Source of the DNA: Lentibacillus juripiscarius JCM 12147
Lineage (GTDB): Bacteria; Bacillota; Bacilli; Bacillales_D; Amphibacillaceae
Assembly: GCA_001311805.1 (NCBI GenBank)
Contig: BBCA01000005.1
Location: 31,436-95,435 of the forward strand
Direction of reading: 5' to 3'
DNA: 64,000 nucleotides
Position 1 is the first letter of the stretch; the number at the start of each line of letters is the position of its first letter. Of this stretch, positions 45,176 through 58,428 are shown piece after piece. A program made the position numbers and the translations under genes. The notes beneath the pieces are model-generated. The model was not told where the DNA came from and made no database searches. It saw nothing but the letters and a program-made list of their open reading frames with translations.

Positions 45176-46913
45176 TTATCTTAACGTTGCTGGAAAGAGA
45201 ACTTCCCGTTTCTTTACATCAATGATACCCTGCTGTGTGATGCGGATATACGGTAAGTGGGTGGATGACAAAATAAATCGTATAAACCGGGTCATAAAAT
45301 GGATAGCCGAATTCCTGCAGAAGTGCACGCAGCTCTTTTTCTTTCTCTATCAGCTCAGCCATTTCTCCTGCATACATGCTTCCAGACAGTGTCAGCGGCA
45401 GTTCAAACAGAATTTCACCATCGTGCACTGCCACAATGCCGCCGCCAAGTTCTTTCATCCGCTTCCATGCCAGCAGCATATCTGGCTTGCTTTTGCCGAT
45501 AAAGACAATGTCACCGGTTGCCGAATACGAACTGGCCAAGCCGCCCAAACGATTGGTAAACCCTTTGATGGCCGTGTTGACGCGCCACTGTCCTTTCCGG
45601 TCCATCAGCATCAGAAAGGCATCATCATTATTATCGGGTATCACGTCGAGCGTCACATCGGTATTAATGGCGTACGCTTTAATAATAACGTCATTCACAA
45701 GATGCAAGCCAAGCGGAACAGAAAATTGCATATCATCCATCGTTAGATCCCAGCTGAATGAAAGCGACTGGATATCATGCTCGCCCAGTCAATTTTGGAG
45801 CTATATGCTTGTTTTCGTTATTTTTCCGGATCCATTCTCCGTTGCCAAGAACGCTGACTGGATTCGGGTCATCTTTGGCCTGCAAAATATTAATATTTGC
45901 TACCCGGCCTGGTGCTATACATCCCAGTTCTTCAATCAGCCCGTAATAATTAGCAGCATTGTGGGATGCCATCCGGTACGCGTCTTCCAAAGGGATCCCC
46001 TTTTCAATGGCGATAGCAACACAAACATTCATGATTCCATTTTCATAGAATCCTGGCGTCGATCCATCGGTTGTCATCATGACATGATCAAATGACCGAA
46101 GTCCTTCCGCCAGCAATTCTTCAATCAAACCAGGCAAGTCAGGGCGAATCGATGAATGGCGCAATCCAACCTGATACCCAAGCTGCAGTCGCTGCATCGC
46201 CTCTTTCCCGGTCATCGCTTCATGTTCTGCCGAAACACCTAGCAGTTTCATTTTCGTTAATGTGCGCTCGGACGCACCAGGCAAATGGCCTTCCACCGGC
46301 TTACCAAGACGTTTGCCTCTTGGATCCAATACAGCAGTCTGTCATCACCATCAAGCAGGCTGGGCCAGGCTGTCAGCTCCCCACCCTGAATGACGGACTG
46401 CTGCTCCAGCCACGATAAACTTTCGGTGTACTGAATAATTCTTCCTCTTCTTGCTGCAAGGCCGTCTGCGAATCCAGCCGCGCCCACCAGTACATGGAAA
46501 CTGGCAATTGATCAAACGCCCCAGCAAAGAAAACGCTTTCTTTCTTTCCAACAAAAATTCCACATCAGGTTGTCATTAACGTAAGTGGTTGTTCCATAGC
46601 TCGCACCGTACATGGCGAGCGCCTCAGGATTATACAGCTGAAAAGGATGTGCGTGCGGCTCAATATACCCGGGAACAAGGTATTTCCCGGTACAGTCGAC
46701 CACTTCAGCATGGTCACTCAGCTCAGGCATCTCATCCCCGACATACACAATACGGTCGCGGAGAATCCAAATGTTCGCCTGCTGCCATTGTTTCGTATAG
46801 GTATTTAAATATGTTCCGTTCTTTAAAATAATCGTCGGGCATGCTTTCCCATCAATAACTGCTACATGCTCCCTCAACTCACGGTTTCTCCACTGATATC
46901 TATTCTCTGACAT
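45176..46913 (-). CDS. yerA: Adenine deaminase family protein YerA (at least four frameshifts)
   Basis: Amidohydrolase of the AdeC family, about 579 residues. N-terminal YLVPGYIEPHAHPFQLYNPE holds the first two metal histidines; later TKMKLLGVSAEHEAM and DHVMMTTDGSTP carry further ligands, and the C-terminal domain includes GLASSYSATGDIVFIG. Frames break near 46560, 46480, 46330 and 45760, with a last one near 45265 that extends the protein to a stop at 45176. ATG 46913 has GGAG upstream. YerA is more distant than B. subtilis AdeC and its substrate is not confirmed. Confidence 0.82.
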
Positions 46914-47181
46914 ACTATTCAACGCTCCAATATGTGCTTTTTTCCATAGTAACATAGATATTGCTTTTATACTGCAACGTTTTCATGAATGAAATTGAAT
47001 CTTTGTGACAGCTTCGGAGTTTGCTGGATGAACGCTGGATGCAAGCCATTTTCCCTGTGGTGTGACCGCGTCCGGGCTCTCATTCATGGTGTGAGGCACC
47101 TCATTTTCAAAAATATGAACATCTTCCTGCACGATGAAAAACACAACCTTTTCTTTTGCACGGAAATCGTGTATACTTTAG

Positions 47182-47197
47182 TGAGAATGATAATCAG
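47182..47197 (+). promoter_or_regulatory. Fur box
   Basis: TGAGAATGATAATCAG closely matches the 7-1-7 Fur operator TGATAAT-N-ATTATCA and lies 28 bp before the start of the ferredoxin-NADP reductase gene, just after a TATACT -10. The rest of the 311-bp gap 46914-47224 shows nothing else recognisable. Confidence 0.75.
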
Positions 47198-47211
47198 TTA
47201 CATATATCTGA

Positions 47212-48272
<1,061 letters not shown>

Positions 48273-48289
48273 GCCATATTGCCGTCAAT

Positions 48290-48325
48290 AAAGCCCGCAT
48301 TTTCTCATATGAAATGTGGGCTTTT
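48290..48325 (+). terminator. Terminator of the reductase gene (bidirectional)
   Basis: AAAGCCCGCATTT ctcatatg AAATGTGGGCTTTT; T-rich on both sides. It lies between the reductase and the convergent end of the pur operon and can serve both. Confidence 0.85.
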
Positions 48326-48345
48326 CGCACTTTTCGTGTCGTTAT

Positions 48346-49615
48346 TCATACCGGAGAATCCGCTTTTGCCGCTGTCGAACCGATATCTCCCCGGTAAAAG
48401 AAACGATCGGTTTGTATGTGACGCTTTAGCCATCCGTAAGCCCCGCTGATTGCTTGAGTTAGCGTATCGCCCTTGGAACCGGCCAGCAGAACCCTGCCAC
48501 CGTCTGAGACTATGCCGTCAGCTGTTTTGCGCGTGCCAGCATGTACGACGATGGCGCGGTCCTCCGGCGTGAGATCCGGCAATAGAATTCCTTTTTCATA
48601 CGCCTCCGGATAGCCCGCCGAAGCCAGTACCACACCTGCACAATGTTTTGGTTCCCACGAAAGCTGTGGATCCTTTCCGTCCAATACGTCCAGCAGCACT
48701 TGCAGCAAGTCATTTTTCAAGAGTGGCAGCACAACCTCTGTTTCTGGATCACCGAATCGTGCATTAAATTCGATGACTTTCGGACCTTCCTCTGTCATCA
48801 TCAGCCCTGCATACAGAATGCCTGTAAATGGGCAGCCTTCCCGCATAATGCCGTCCGCAGCCTTCTGCAGAACAGTTTCGATTATTTCGTCAAGTGATTC
48901 AGATGATACATCCTCTACAGGCGCATATGCCCCCATTCCACCGGTGTTCGGCCCCTGGTCATGATCAAATGCCCGTTTATAGTCACGCGCTGGAAGCATC
49001 GGAAATACGTTATTTTCATGAACAAATGCCATCAGTGACAATTCCCGCCCCTCAAGACATTCTTCAATGACAATGCTCGGTTGTGTTTGCGGGCTTCCGC
49101 TGTCTGTAAGGAAGCGGTCCACTGCGAGGCATGCTTCAACGATGGTATGAGCAACAACGACACCCTTACCGCCAGCAAGCCCGTCTGCCTTTACCACAAC
49201 CGGTGCACCTATCTTATTTATATAGGCTTTCGCATCCACTGCCCGTGTAAAACTGGCATAAGCGGCTGTTGGAATATCGTATTTTGCATGAAGTCCTTCG
49301 CATACCGTTTGCTTCCTTCCAGCATGGCTGCTTGTTTTGTCGGAGCAAAATTTTCAGGCCTGCTTCATGAAACTTGTTAGTTATCCCTGCTACCAGCGGA
49401 TTCTCGGGACCGACAATCGTTAAATCGATGGCTTTCTCCACAGCAAAGGCTGCCAACCCGTCAATATTCATCTCATCGATGTCCGCACAAACGGCGATGT
49501 CGCTGATGCCACCGTTGCCCGGTGCTGCATAAATCTGATTGACCTGGCCACTTTCATACAGCTTCATGGCAATGCTATGTTCCCGTCCGCCGCGTCCGAC
49601 AAGTAATACTTTCAC
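48346..49615 (-). CDS. purD: Phosphoribosylamine-glycine ligase (one frameshift)
   Basis: ATP-grasp enzyme for the second purine step, making glycinamide ribonucleotide. KVLLVGRGGREHSIAMKL opens the N-terminal domain; the ATP-grasp part has VVKADGLAGGKGVVVA, NTGGMGAYAP and EFNARFGDPETEVVL. About 423 residues. The frame breaks near 49240-49300. GTG 49615 is chosen, behind GGAAGGTG; the frame is open further upstream only because it reads through the repeat element at 49665-49845. Last gene of the pur operon. Confidence 0.92.
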
Positions 49616-49664
49616 AAAAACACCTTCCATCGTTAGGATTTTTCCAAGATGCTCTTTATGACGC

Positions 49665-49845
49665 AGTGGAAATATACTCGCTTTCACCCACAGGGCACAA
49701 GCGCGACATCTGCTTAAGCTCACTCTGTTCGCTTTCGCAGTGTCTTCTTTGCCGCTTGGCAAGCCGCAAGCCTCCTCAGCTCGTACCTCGCCTGCGGGGT
49801 CTCGCATTGCTTGCTTTTCCCGCAGGAGTCTCGTATATTTCCACT
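49665..49845. repeat. Structured intergenic element in the pur operon (about 181 bp)
   Basis: Bounded by a perfect 13-bp inverted repeat, AGTGGAAATATAC at 49665-49677 and GTATATTTCCACT at 49833-49845. Inside are three hairpins: GACA..CTGCTTAAGC with GCTTTCGCAGTGTC (49705-49744), TTGC-GCTT with AAGC-GCAA (about 49750-49770), and CCTGCGGG with CCCGCAGG (49791-49826). The fold is a four-way junction on either strand. Sequences with GAGACTCCTGCGGG and GAGACCCCGCAGG are, to my knowledge, abundant intergenic repeats in Bacillaceae genomes. It separates purH from purD, which are adjacent in B. subtilis. Confidence 0.8.
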
Positions 49846-49912
49846 TGCTGTCAGGCATATTTTCCTAAGTTATACTCATCAATCCTATATTTAGGAAACA
49901 AAATGCACTTGT

Positions 49913-51433
49913 TAATGTTTAAAATGCCGCATGCCTGTGAAGACCATGGCAATGCCGTACTGGTTACACATATCAATGGAGTCCTGATCGCGTTTTGATC
50001 CGCCGGGCTGTATGATGGCGGTGATGCCAGCTTTTGCTGCTGCCTCTACTGTGTCTGGCATCGGGAAAATGCATCGGAAGCGAGCGCCGCCCCTTCTACC
50101 TTCGATCCAGCTTGTTTCAAGGAAATTTCCGCCGCACCGATCCGGTTCATTTGTCCTGCACCGACACCGATTGTCTGCGCATCTTTTGCCAGCACAATCG
50201 CGTTTGATTTAACTTGTTTCACTGCTTTCCAGGCAAACGACAGATCTGCCATCTCCGCTTCCGTCGGCCGCCTTTCAGTTGGATAAGTTAGCTCATCTTC
50301 CGAAATAGCTCCGTCATCACCGGACTGAATCAGCACCCCGCCGTTCACAGCCGTCAGCCGATGAGATGCCGATTCCCTCTTCTCCATATCCACTTCCAGC
50401 AGTCGGATATTTTTCTTCTCCGTCAGAATAGCCAGCGCATCCTCCGTGAACCGGGGTGCCATTACAATTTCCAGAAAGATTTCCCGCATTTTGCTGGCAG
50501 TATCCGCATCAACTGGTCGGTTACAGGCAACAATCCCACCAAAAATAGAAACCGGGTCTGCGGCAAACGCCTTGGCAAAAGCTCCTTGTAAATCTTTCGC
50601 TACCCCAATGCCGCTTGGATTCATATGCTTCACGGCAACAGCCGCTGGATGATCGTATTCAGCAATGATAGCCAGGGCTGCATTGGCATCCTGAATATTG
50701 TTATAGGATAACTGCTTGCCATGCAGCTGATTGGCCGATGCAAGGCTCATTTCTGTCTGTTGCGGATCTTTATAAAATGCGGCCTGCTGATGCGGGTTCT
50801 CTCCATATCTCAGTGATTGCGCCTTCTCATACGTAACTGTATAATTTTCCGGGAATGCTTCATCCGTAAAATAATTTGCAATGAGTGCATCATACTGGGC
50901 TGTGTGGCGGAATACTTTTGCAGCCAATTTCCTGCGTTCTGTCCGGTCCAGCGCACCATTGCGGATTGATTCCAGGACACGCTCATAATCAGCAGGATCA
51001 ACGACAGCTGTTACATCGTCCATATTTTTCGCTGCCGACCGCAGCATAGCAGGTCCGCCGATATCAATATTTTCCACGATGGTCTGTTCGGTCACACCTG
51101 GTTGATCAATCGTTTGTTTAAATGGATAAAGGTTCACGACCACCATATCAATGGGGGTGATCCCGTTGTCATCCAGCTGCTGCAGATGTACGTTCTCCCC
51201 GCGATTGGCGAGAATCCCCCCGTGTATAGCTGGATGTAATGTTTTCACACGGCCGTCCAGCATTTCTGAAAACCTGTCAGGTCTTCAACTGCGGTGGCTT
51301 CGATTTGAGCCTCACGCAATTTCTTTAACGTCCCGCCGGTGGAAATAATCTCATAACCCATCCCGGCAAGAGCAGATGCGAATTCTTCAATATGACGTTT
51401 ATCATAAACACTTATCAGTACCCGTCGTTTCAT
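49913..51433 (-). CDS. purH: Bifunctional AICAR formyltransferase / IMP cyclohydrolase (two frameshifts)
   Basis: Last two steps to IMP. N-terminal cyclohydrolase: [24 protein letters not shown] and [19 protein letters not shown]-terminal formyltransferase: [15 protein letters not shown] and [17 protein letters not shown] [17 protein letters not shown]. About 506 residues. Frames break near 51255 and near 50055; the latter leads to [18 protein letters not shown] and a stop at 49913. ATG 51433 has GAGGAA. Confidence 0.93.
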
Positions 51434-51545
51434 TGTACATTCCTCACTTTTGTCGTAGTTTGCATTGCCGGTAGTGTTGGTTGCTGGCCTGATCCTTTCC
51501 ACGGATTCCAATTCTAGTGTTTTTGCCTCAGTATCTGGCATTTCT

Positions 51546-52162
51546 CTAAAATTGTCTGCTATAGTGATCAGCAGTCTTGTGATTGTCCAGTTTTCTTTCA
51601 TCCTGTTCCAGCAACTGGCGGATTACAGCTGGGTACAGACGGCGTTCTGCATGTTGAACCCGTTCTGTCAACGTTTCCAATGTGTCCTCAGGTAGGACAG
51701 GGACTTCCTGCTGTGCAATAATCGGGCCCGTATCGATTCCTTCATCAACAAAATGGACTGTGACACCAGTTGTTTCCACCCCCGCCCGGAATACTTTCCC
51801 AATAGCATCTTTTCCGGGAAAGTCCGGCAGCAGTGATGGGTGAATATTAACAATTCTTTCCTTATAATTGGTCAACAGCACCGTTCCGACGATACGCATA
51901 TAACCGGCCAGGAACAGCCACGTGACGCCAGCGTCCTGCAGTTTATCCAGAAGCGTTTGTTCGTACGCCTCTTTGTTAGCAAATGCCCCGGGCTGAAAAA
52001 CCAATGTTTCAATTCCGTGTTGCTCCGCCCTTTCAATAACTGCCGCACCGGATGGTCACAGACAAGGAGTACGACTTCAACCGGAAGATTTGCTTCTTCC
52101 ATAATCGCCTGAAAGTTGCTCCCGGTACCGGATGCAAAAATGGCGGCTCGTATTCTTTTCAT
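51546..52162 (-). CDS. purN: Phosphoribosylglycinamide formyltransferase (one frameshift)
   Basis: Formylates GAR using formyl-tetrahydrofolate. FASGTGSNFQAIMEEA binds phosphate; YMRIVGTVLL and the catalytic VNIHPSLLPDFPG with GVTVHFVDEGIDTGPI are present. About 205 residues including a longer-than-usual C-terminal tail. The frame breaks near 52030. The start overlaps the purM stop by four bases. Confidence 0.92.
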
Positions 52163-53177
52163 CGTAGTATATGCACTCCTTCGTCCGGCACCGTTTCACC
52201 AATTACCCATGCCGCTTCACCATGAGCATTGAGAATGTGCATGACACTGTCCACATCCTCTTGTGGGACAATGATCGCCATACCAATTCCCATATTAAAG
52301 ACCCGGTACATTTCGTCATCCGCGATACCGCCAATGTCCTGCAAAAACCGGAAAACAGGGGGTTCCTGCCAACTGGAGGCATTCAGTTTCACACCCAGAC
52401 CGTCCGGGAGCAAACGGGGGAAATTCTCGTAAAAACCACCGCCCGTTATATGTGCCATACCTTTGACATTTGCTTCCCGCATGACCGCCTGGGCAGCTTT
52501 GTCATAAATTTTGTCGGTGTTAAAAGCACTTCGCCGAGTGGGGTATCCATTCCGGCATATATTTTTTTCAGGTCAAAGTCCTCTACTAGCTTTCGAACCA
52601 GGGAAAAGCCGTTTGAATGAATTCCACTGGAAGCTAAGCCGATGACAGCATCCCCCGCAGTAATCAACTCTCCTGTTAGAAGGTTTGACTTTTCAGCAAT
52701 GCCAACAGCAAACCCAGCCAAATCATATGCATCTGGTGCATACATTCCCGGCATCTCCGCTGTTTCACCGCCAATCAATGCAGCACCTGCCTCGATACAG
52801 CCCGCTGAAACACCGGAGATAATTTGTTCCGTTACATCCGGATTTGTCTGCCCACATGCGATATAGTCAAGGAAGAATAACGGCTCTGCACCCTGGGCTG
52901 CGATGTCGTTGACACACATGGCCACCAGATCGATACCAATTGTGTCATGCTTATTCATCTGTACTGCCAGTTTGAGTTTCGTTCCGACACCATCTGTACC
53001 AGAAACGAGCACCGGCTCCTGATATTGAAACGAGCTCAAATCGAACATGCCGGCGAATGCTCCAATTCCACCCAGCATTTCCGGCCGGGATGCCTGATTA
53101 ATGTGCGTTTTCATTCGTCTGAGGGCTTCGTATCCTTGTTCAACATCTACACCAGCTTCCTTATATGTGTTTCCCAT
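52159..53177 (-). CDS. purM: Phosphoribosylformylglycinamidine cyclo-ligase (one frameshift)
   Basis: ATP-dependent ring closure to [45 protein letters not shown] and [14 protein letters not shown] are the family motifs. About 340 residues. The frame breaks near 52475. ATG 53177 is preferred to ATG 53186 because AGAAGGG lies at proper distance only from the former. Confidence 0.93.
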
Positions 53178-53192
53178 CGTTGCCATCCCTTC

Positions 53193-54601
53193 TTAAGACC
53201 TTTTGTGGGTCAATACTCTTTCAGCACCTTTCGCTACCGGGTAATCACCTGTCATGCATGCCGTACAAATTCCCTGGTGAAGCGATTTGTCTTTGACGAT
53301 TGCTTTTTCAAGTCCTGGTTCACTCAGAAAGCCAAGGCTGTTGGCTCCAATCAGCTCGCCTATCGCCTCAAGTGTGTAATTGGCTGCAATCAGCTCTCTA
53401 TATGTCGACATATCAATCCCATACCAGCACGGATGCTGAATTGGGGGTGATGCAATCCGCACGTGCACTTCACTTGCGCCTGCGTGTTTCAGCATGTCGA
53501 CAATCCGCTTACTCGTCGTTCCCCGTACAATGGAATCATCTACCATGACGACCCGTTTTCCGGCCACCATTCCCCTAACAGGCGCAAGCTTCATTTTGAC
53601 ACCTTGTTCCCGCAGGTCCTGGGTCGGCTGGATAAATGTCCTGCCGACATAGCGGTTCTTAATAATTCCCATTTCATATGGCAGCCCGCTCGCTTCGGCA
53701 AAACCGATAGCAGCGGAAATACTGGAATCCGGCACACCGACGACGATATCTGCATTCGCCGGCGATTCTTTCGCGAGTTCTTTTCCCATCTGTTTTCGCG
53801 ATGCGTGGACGTTGACTGTATTCACATCACTGTCAGGCCTTGATAAGTACACATATTCCATGGAACACATTTCCGCTGGCCTCTTATAGCGAATCGGGAT
53901 GATTGCACGCCGTCATCATTAATGGCTACCAGTTCCCCGGGCAACACATCACGTTCAAAAACCGCACCAATCTGGTCAAATGCACACGACTCCGATGCTA
54001 CTACATACGCATCGCCAAGCCGGCCAATGGACAGTGGCCTAATACCATTCGGATCCAGCGCAGCATACAGTGTATCGTCGGTCATCATCAAAATGCCATA
54101 TGCACCAGTTGTCTGATTGAGTGCATCTGCAATTGATGTTTCGTTTGTTTCCATACTGCTCTTTTTCATAAGATGAGCAAGTACTTCCATATCGGATGAC
54201 GTTTGCAGGATGCTTCCCTCATGCTCCAATTCCGTACGAAGGCTGTCTGCATTTATGAGATTGCCGTTATGTGCGAGCGCCATGCTCTCTGTCTGTGACT
54301 GAAACAAAAGCGGCTGCACATTCTCATACGTATGACTTCCTTCTGTGGCATTCCGTACATGGCCGATGGCAGCACTCCCCGTAAGTTCCTGGAAGCTGGC
54401 ATCCTGAAACACATCATTGACCAGGCCAAGTCCTTTATGAGCCCTCAGCCGCCTTCCGCTATTGACAACGAGTCCCGCGCCATCTTGTCCACGATGCTGC
54501 ATCGAATGTAAACCATAATATGTCAGTTCCGCCGCCCGTGGATGGTCCCAAACACCGAATATTCCGCATTCTTCATTTATGCCTTTCTGTTCAGCATGCA
54601 T
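53193..54601 (-). CDS. purF: Amidophosphoribosyltransferase (one frameshift)
   Basis: First committed purine step, making phosphoribosylamine. The first 11 residues form a propeptide that is removed to expose Cys12 (EECGIFGVW), as in B. subtilis PurF. The glutaminase domain has HRGQDGAG and RNATEGSHTYENVQP; the PRPP loop is VVMVDDSIVRGTTS; iron-sulfur cysteines are in PAEMCSMEYVY, HPCWYG and ICTACMTG. About 470 residues. The frame breaks near 53875. ATG 54601 lies inside the purL 3' end (25-bp overlap). Confidence 0.94.
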
Positions 54602-56798
54602 GGAATGGCCCCTTTCCACAGTTGGTGAAGTGTGCTGACGTCTTCCTCTATTTTGTTGTCCCGTTGACACGTACAAGTAGTGTATCGTTGTTTGTTACAA
54701 GGCCAATATGCACTGCATTGTCGACTGTTGTTTCAAAGTCTTCTTTATGCTCCGGCCTTACGGTTACTAGAAACCGTGACTGCGTTTCACTGAAAAGGGC
54801 GACAGTTGCATCCCCAGCTAAGTCTACCTCCACGCCAAGCCCTTTGCCGGTGAATACTGATTCGGCCAGTGCTATTGCCAATCCCCCTTCACTAAGGTCA
54901 TGTGCGGACTGAATGAGACCTGCTTGAATACCCCGCAGCAATTGCTGCTGACGATCCGCTTCCACCTGTAAATCAATCCCCCGGTGCCTTTCCTTCATAT
55001 TTGCCGGAAACAACTTTCTGCAGTTCACTGCCCCCAAATTCAGGTTTTGCCTCGCCAATGACATAAACCAGATCATCCGTCTCCTGAAAGAAGCTCGGTG
55101 TTATATCTTCAAGCGATGCCAAGCCAACCATGCCTACCACCGGCGTTGGGTAAATCGATTTGCCATTGGATTGGTTATATAAGGACACGTTTCCACTAAT
55201 GACAGGTGTCTCAAGCATTTTGGCAGCCGCACTCATACCTTCTACACTTTTTCCATCTGCCAAAACTTCTGGATTCGTTGGGTTGCCATAATTCAATCCA
55301 TCGGTCAGACCGAGCGGCTGAGCTCCGGAGCAAACGATATTGCGGGCAGCTTCGGCGACGACAGTCTTTCCGCCGGTTTCCGGATCCAAATGCAAATAGC
55401 GGGAATTGCAGTCAGTGGTGATGGCGAGTGCTTTATCCGTTCCTTTAATCCGAATAACTGCTGCATCAGACCCGGGTGTAACGACCGTATTCGTCTGCAC
55501 CATCGAATCATATTGGTCATAGACGTATTCCTTGCTGGCGATGGTCGGCTGCTGTAAAAGCTGCTTCAGCATGTCGGCGTGGTCATTTACTTCCGGGATT
55601 CTTTCATCCATCTGCTGAAATGCTTTCACATAAGCAGCTTCCTTTGATGGCATATGGTACACGGGCGCTTCTTCCGCTAGGGCATCGACCGGGATATCGG
55701 CCACGGTCGTACCATGCTGGAGCAGGCGGAATGATGTATTTTCGGTCACTTCTCCGACAGCCGCGGCTTCCAGACCGTATTTCGCAAAAATGTCCATTAT
55801 TTCCTGTTCGCGTCCTTTCTCCACGACAAGCAGCATGCGCTCTTGGGATTCGGACAGCATTAACTCATAGGCACTCATATTCGCTTCACGCTTTGGTACC
55901 AGATCCAAATTCATAATCATCCCGGTTCCTGCTTTACTGGCCATTTCGCTTGCTGATGATGTCAGCCCGGCTGCCCCCATATCCTGCATTCCGACGAGTG
56001 CATCAGACTGAATGGCTTCCAGGCATGCTTCAATGAGCAATTTCTCCATGAATGGGTCACCAACCTGCACGGACGGCCGATCTTTATCGGAGTCATCCGT
56101 CAGATCACCTGATGCAAACGTTGCACCGTGAATTCCATCCCGTCCTGTCGGTGCCCCGGCATACATGACCGTATTGCCGACACCTGAGGCAATTCCTTTC
56201 TGCATGTCTTCGTGGCGGATAAGTCCAACACACATCGCGTTGACAAGCGGGTTGTCCTCATAGCTGTTGTCAAACTGCACCTCACCGCCAACCGTTGGAA
56301 TGCCGACACAGTTTCCATAGCCGGCAATCCCGCGGACCACTTCCTGAAACAAATGATTCACGTTCCCTGTCCCTGGATTTCCAAACCTTAGCGAATTCAT
56401 TAACGCAACTGGCCGCGCCCCTATCGAAAAACGTCACGGATAATGCCGCCGACACCGGTTGCCGCACCCTGGTATGGCTCTACGGCTGACGGATGATTAT
56501 GGCTTTCAATCTTAAACACCACCGCCATGCCATCCCCAATGTCAACGACCCCAGCACCTTCTCCTGGTCCCTGAAGGACGTGCGGTGCCGTTGACGGAAA
56601 CTTCTTTAGCAATGGTTTCGAAGTTTTATAGCTGCAATGTTCTGACCACATTACAGAAAAGATGCCAGTTTCGGTGAAGTTCGGACGCCGCTGCAAGATT
56701 TGTTTCACCCGCACATATTCCGCTTCACTCAGCCCTAAGTCAAGATACAATTTTTCCTGCTCAATTGTCTCCGGTGTCATTTCAGACGTTGACAGCAT
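54577..56798 (-). CDS. purL: FGAM synthase subunit II (three frameshifts)
   Basis: Small-type PurL that works with PurS and PurQ to make formylglycinamidine ribonucleotide. [52 protein letters not shown] and [17 protein letters not shown] are visible. About 740 residues. Frames break near 56415, near 55000, and at the 3' end near 54650, where one A restores [20 protein letters not shown] and a stop at 54577. ATG 56798 is chosen, six bases after GGAGGG. Confidence 0.94.
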
Positions 56799-57465
56799 GT
56801 GCATCCCTCCAATTTTTAACTAGTGACTGAAACAGTCTGATGCCATCCGCACTGCCGATGATTGCTTCGGACGCCCGTTCTGGATGGGGCATCATGCCAA
56901 GTACATTCCCATGTTTATTAACGATTCCGGCAATCGCGCCAGCCGACCCATTCGGGTTGTTCTTATAAGTGAAAACGACTTGACCGTTTGCTTTCAGTTC
57001 AGCCATTGTCTTGGCGTCGCAGTAGTAATTCCCCTCCCCATGCGCAATTGGGAACTGAACGGTTTCCCCCTGGTCGTACTCTGATGTAAATAGGGTCTGA
57101 TTGCTGACAACTTCCAGCTGCTCCTGATGGCACATAAAGGCCAACTTTTCATTCGGAAGCATCGCGCCAGGCAGCAGTCCGGATTCCAGCAACACTTGAA
57201 AACCATTGCAGACACCTAATACTGGCTTGCCCTGTGCGGCTTGTTCTTTCACCCGATCCATCATACCGGATACGGCAGCAACAGCTCCCGACCGGAGATA
57301 ATCGCCATACGAAAAACCGCCGGGCAGCAAAATAGCATCATAGTCTTGCAGATTGCCAGATTCATGCCAGACGAGATCTGCTTCTTCCTGCAAGATATCC
57401 CGCACCACATGGTACATATCACGGTCACAATTCGAACCAGGAAACACAACAACGGCAAATTTCAT
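56782..57465 (-). CDS. purQ: FGAM synthase glutaminase subunit
   Basis: Intact 227-residue class I glutaminase that feeds ammonia to PurL. Sequence [35 protein letters not shown], the nucleophile in GVCNGFQ and the partner residues in [10 protein letters not shown]. The start at 57465 overlaps purS by four bases and its end overlaps purL by 17. Confidence 0.96.
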   Translation of the reverse strand: MKFAVVVFPGSNCDRDMYHVVRDILQEEADLVWHESGNLQDYDAILLPGGFSYGDYLRSGAVAAVSGMMDRVKEQAAQGKPVLGVCNGFQVLLESGLLPGAMLPNEKLAFMCHQEQLEVVSNQTLFTSEYDQGETVQFPIAHGEGNYYCDAKTMAELKANGQVVFTYKNNPNGSAGAIAGIVNKHGNVLGMMPHPERASEAIIGSADGIRLFQSLVKNWRDAHAVNV

Positions 57466-57713
57466 GACTGGACAGCCTCCTCCACATTCACTCGGTAATC
57501 CTCGATAACCGGATTGGCCAGAAGTTTCGTACACATATCTTGCACACGTGCTTCCACATTGTCATGATTATCAAGCAGCAATTCAATCGTCTTTCCTGTC
57601 CGCACTTCTTCCACTTCCGTAAATCCCAACGAATGAAGGGATGTTTCAATTGTTTGGCCTTGTGGGTCAAGTACTCCCTCTTTCAGCGTTACATGGACAA
57701 TCACTTTTTTCAT
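57462..57713 (-). CDS. purS: FGAM synthase subunit PurS
   Basis: Intact 83-residue structural subunit that couples PurQ to Pur[21 protein letters not shown], then [18 protein letters not shown], is typical. Overlaps purC upstream and purQ downstream by four bases each. Confidence 0.96.
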   Translation of the reverse strand: MKKVIVHVTLKEGVLDPQGQTIETSLHSLGFTEVEEVRTGKTIELLLDNHDNVEARVQDMCTKLLANPVIEDYRVNVEEAVQS

Positions 57714-58425
57714 AACGCAGCCTCCAGTCGTGTCATTAATTTTTCATAGACTTCCAGCAAGTCTCCGGTTCCCTGGCGATACACATCTTTGTCGAGATTT
57801 TCCCTAGTCTCAATGTCCCAAAGCCGGCATGTATCAGGAGAAATTTCATCAGCCAGCACGATGTTGCCACTTGCAACACGCCCAAATTCCAGTTTAAAGT
57901 CCACCAGCTCAATTCCGGATGCAGTAAACAGATCAATCAGCTGTCTGTTTACTTCCAGCGCCTGTGCCTTTATTGCATTCAAATCCTCATACATCACGTC
58001 ACTGAGCAGCAGGGCATGATCATCATTGATTAGCGGATCCCCCCAGCACATCGTTTTTATAAAATAATTCAATAACTGGCGGAGTGAGTGCTGTCTTCGG
58101 TTCGATTCCCAGCCGTCTAACCATGCTTCCTGCAGCCGTGTTCCGGACAACAACTTCCAGTGGAATGATGTCGGATTGATGGACAAGCTGTTCGGTTGCT
58201 GACAATTTTTTTAATGAAATGCGTGCGGATGCCGCGCTCATGAAGCTCCTGGAAAACATGGGACGAAATGGCGTTATTCAGGCGGGCCTTGCCGGGGAGG
58301 GTATCTTTTTTCTCCCCGTTAAAAGCAGTAACATCATCTTTGTATGCCAGAACGAGCTGGCCCGGTTTATCTTCAGCCTGATATACCCGTTTGGCCTTCC
58401 CCTCGTACAACAATTCTCCCTTCAT
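57710..58425 (-). CDS. purC: SAICAR synthetase (two frameshifts)
   Basis: ATP-dependent joining of aspartate to CAIR. ELLYEGKAKRVYQAEDKP, the DDVTAFNGEKKD loop, LEVVVRN, and DFKLEFGR with LADEISPDTCRLWD. About 238 residues. Frames break near 58205 and near 58030. ATG 58425 with GGAGG, three bases after purB. Confidence 0.93.
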
Positions 58426-58428
58426 CCT

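Noticed and set aside
49214..49858. Long N-terminal extension of PurD
   Set aside because: The extension reads through the structured repeat at 49665-49845; the GTG at 49615 has the RBS and matches family starts.
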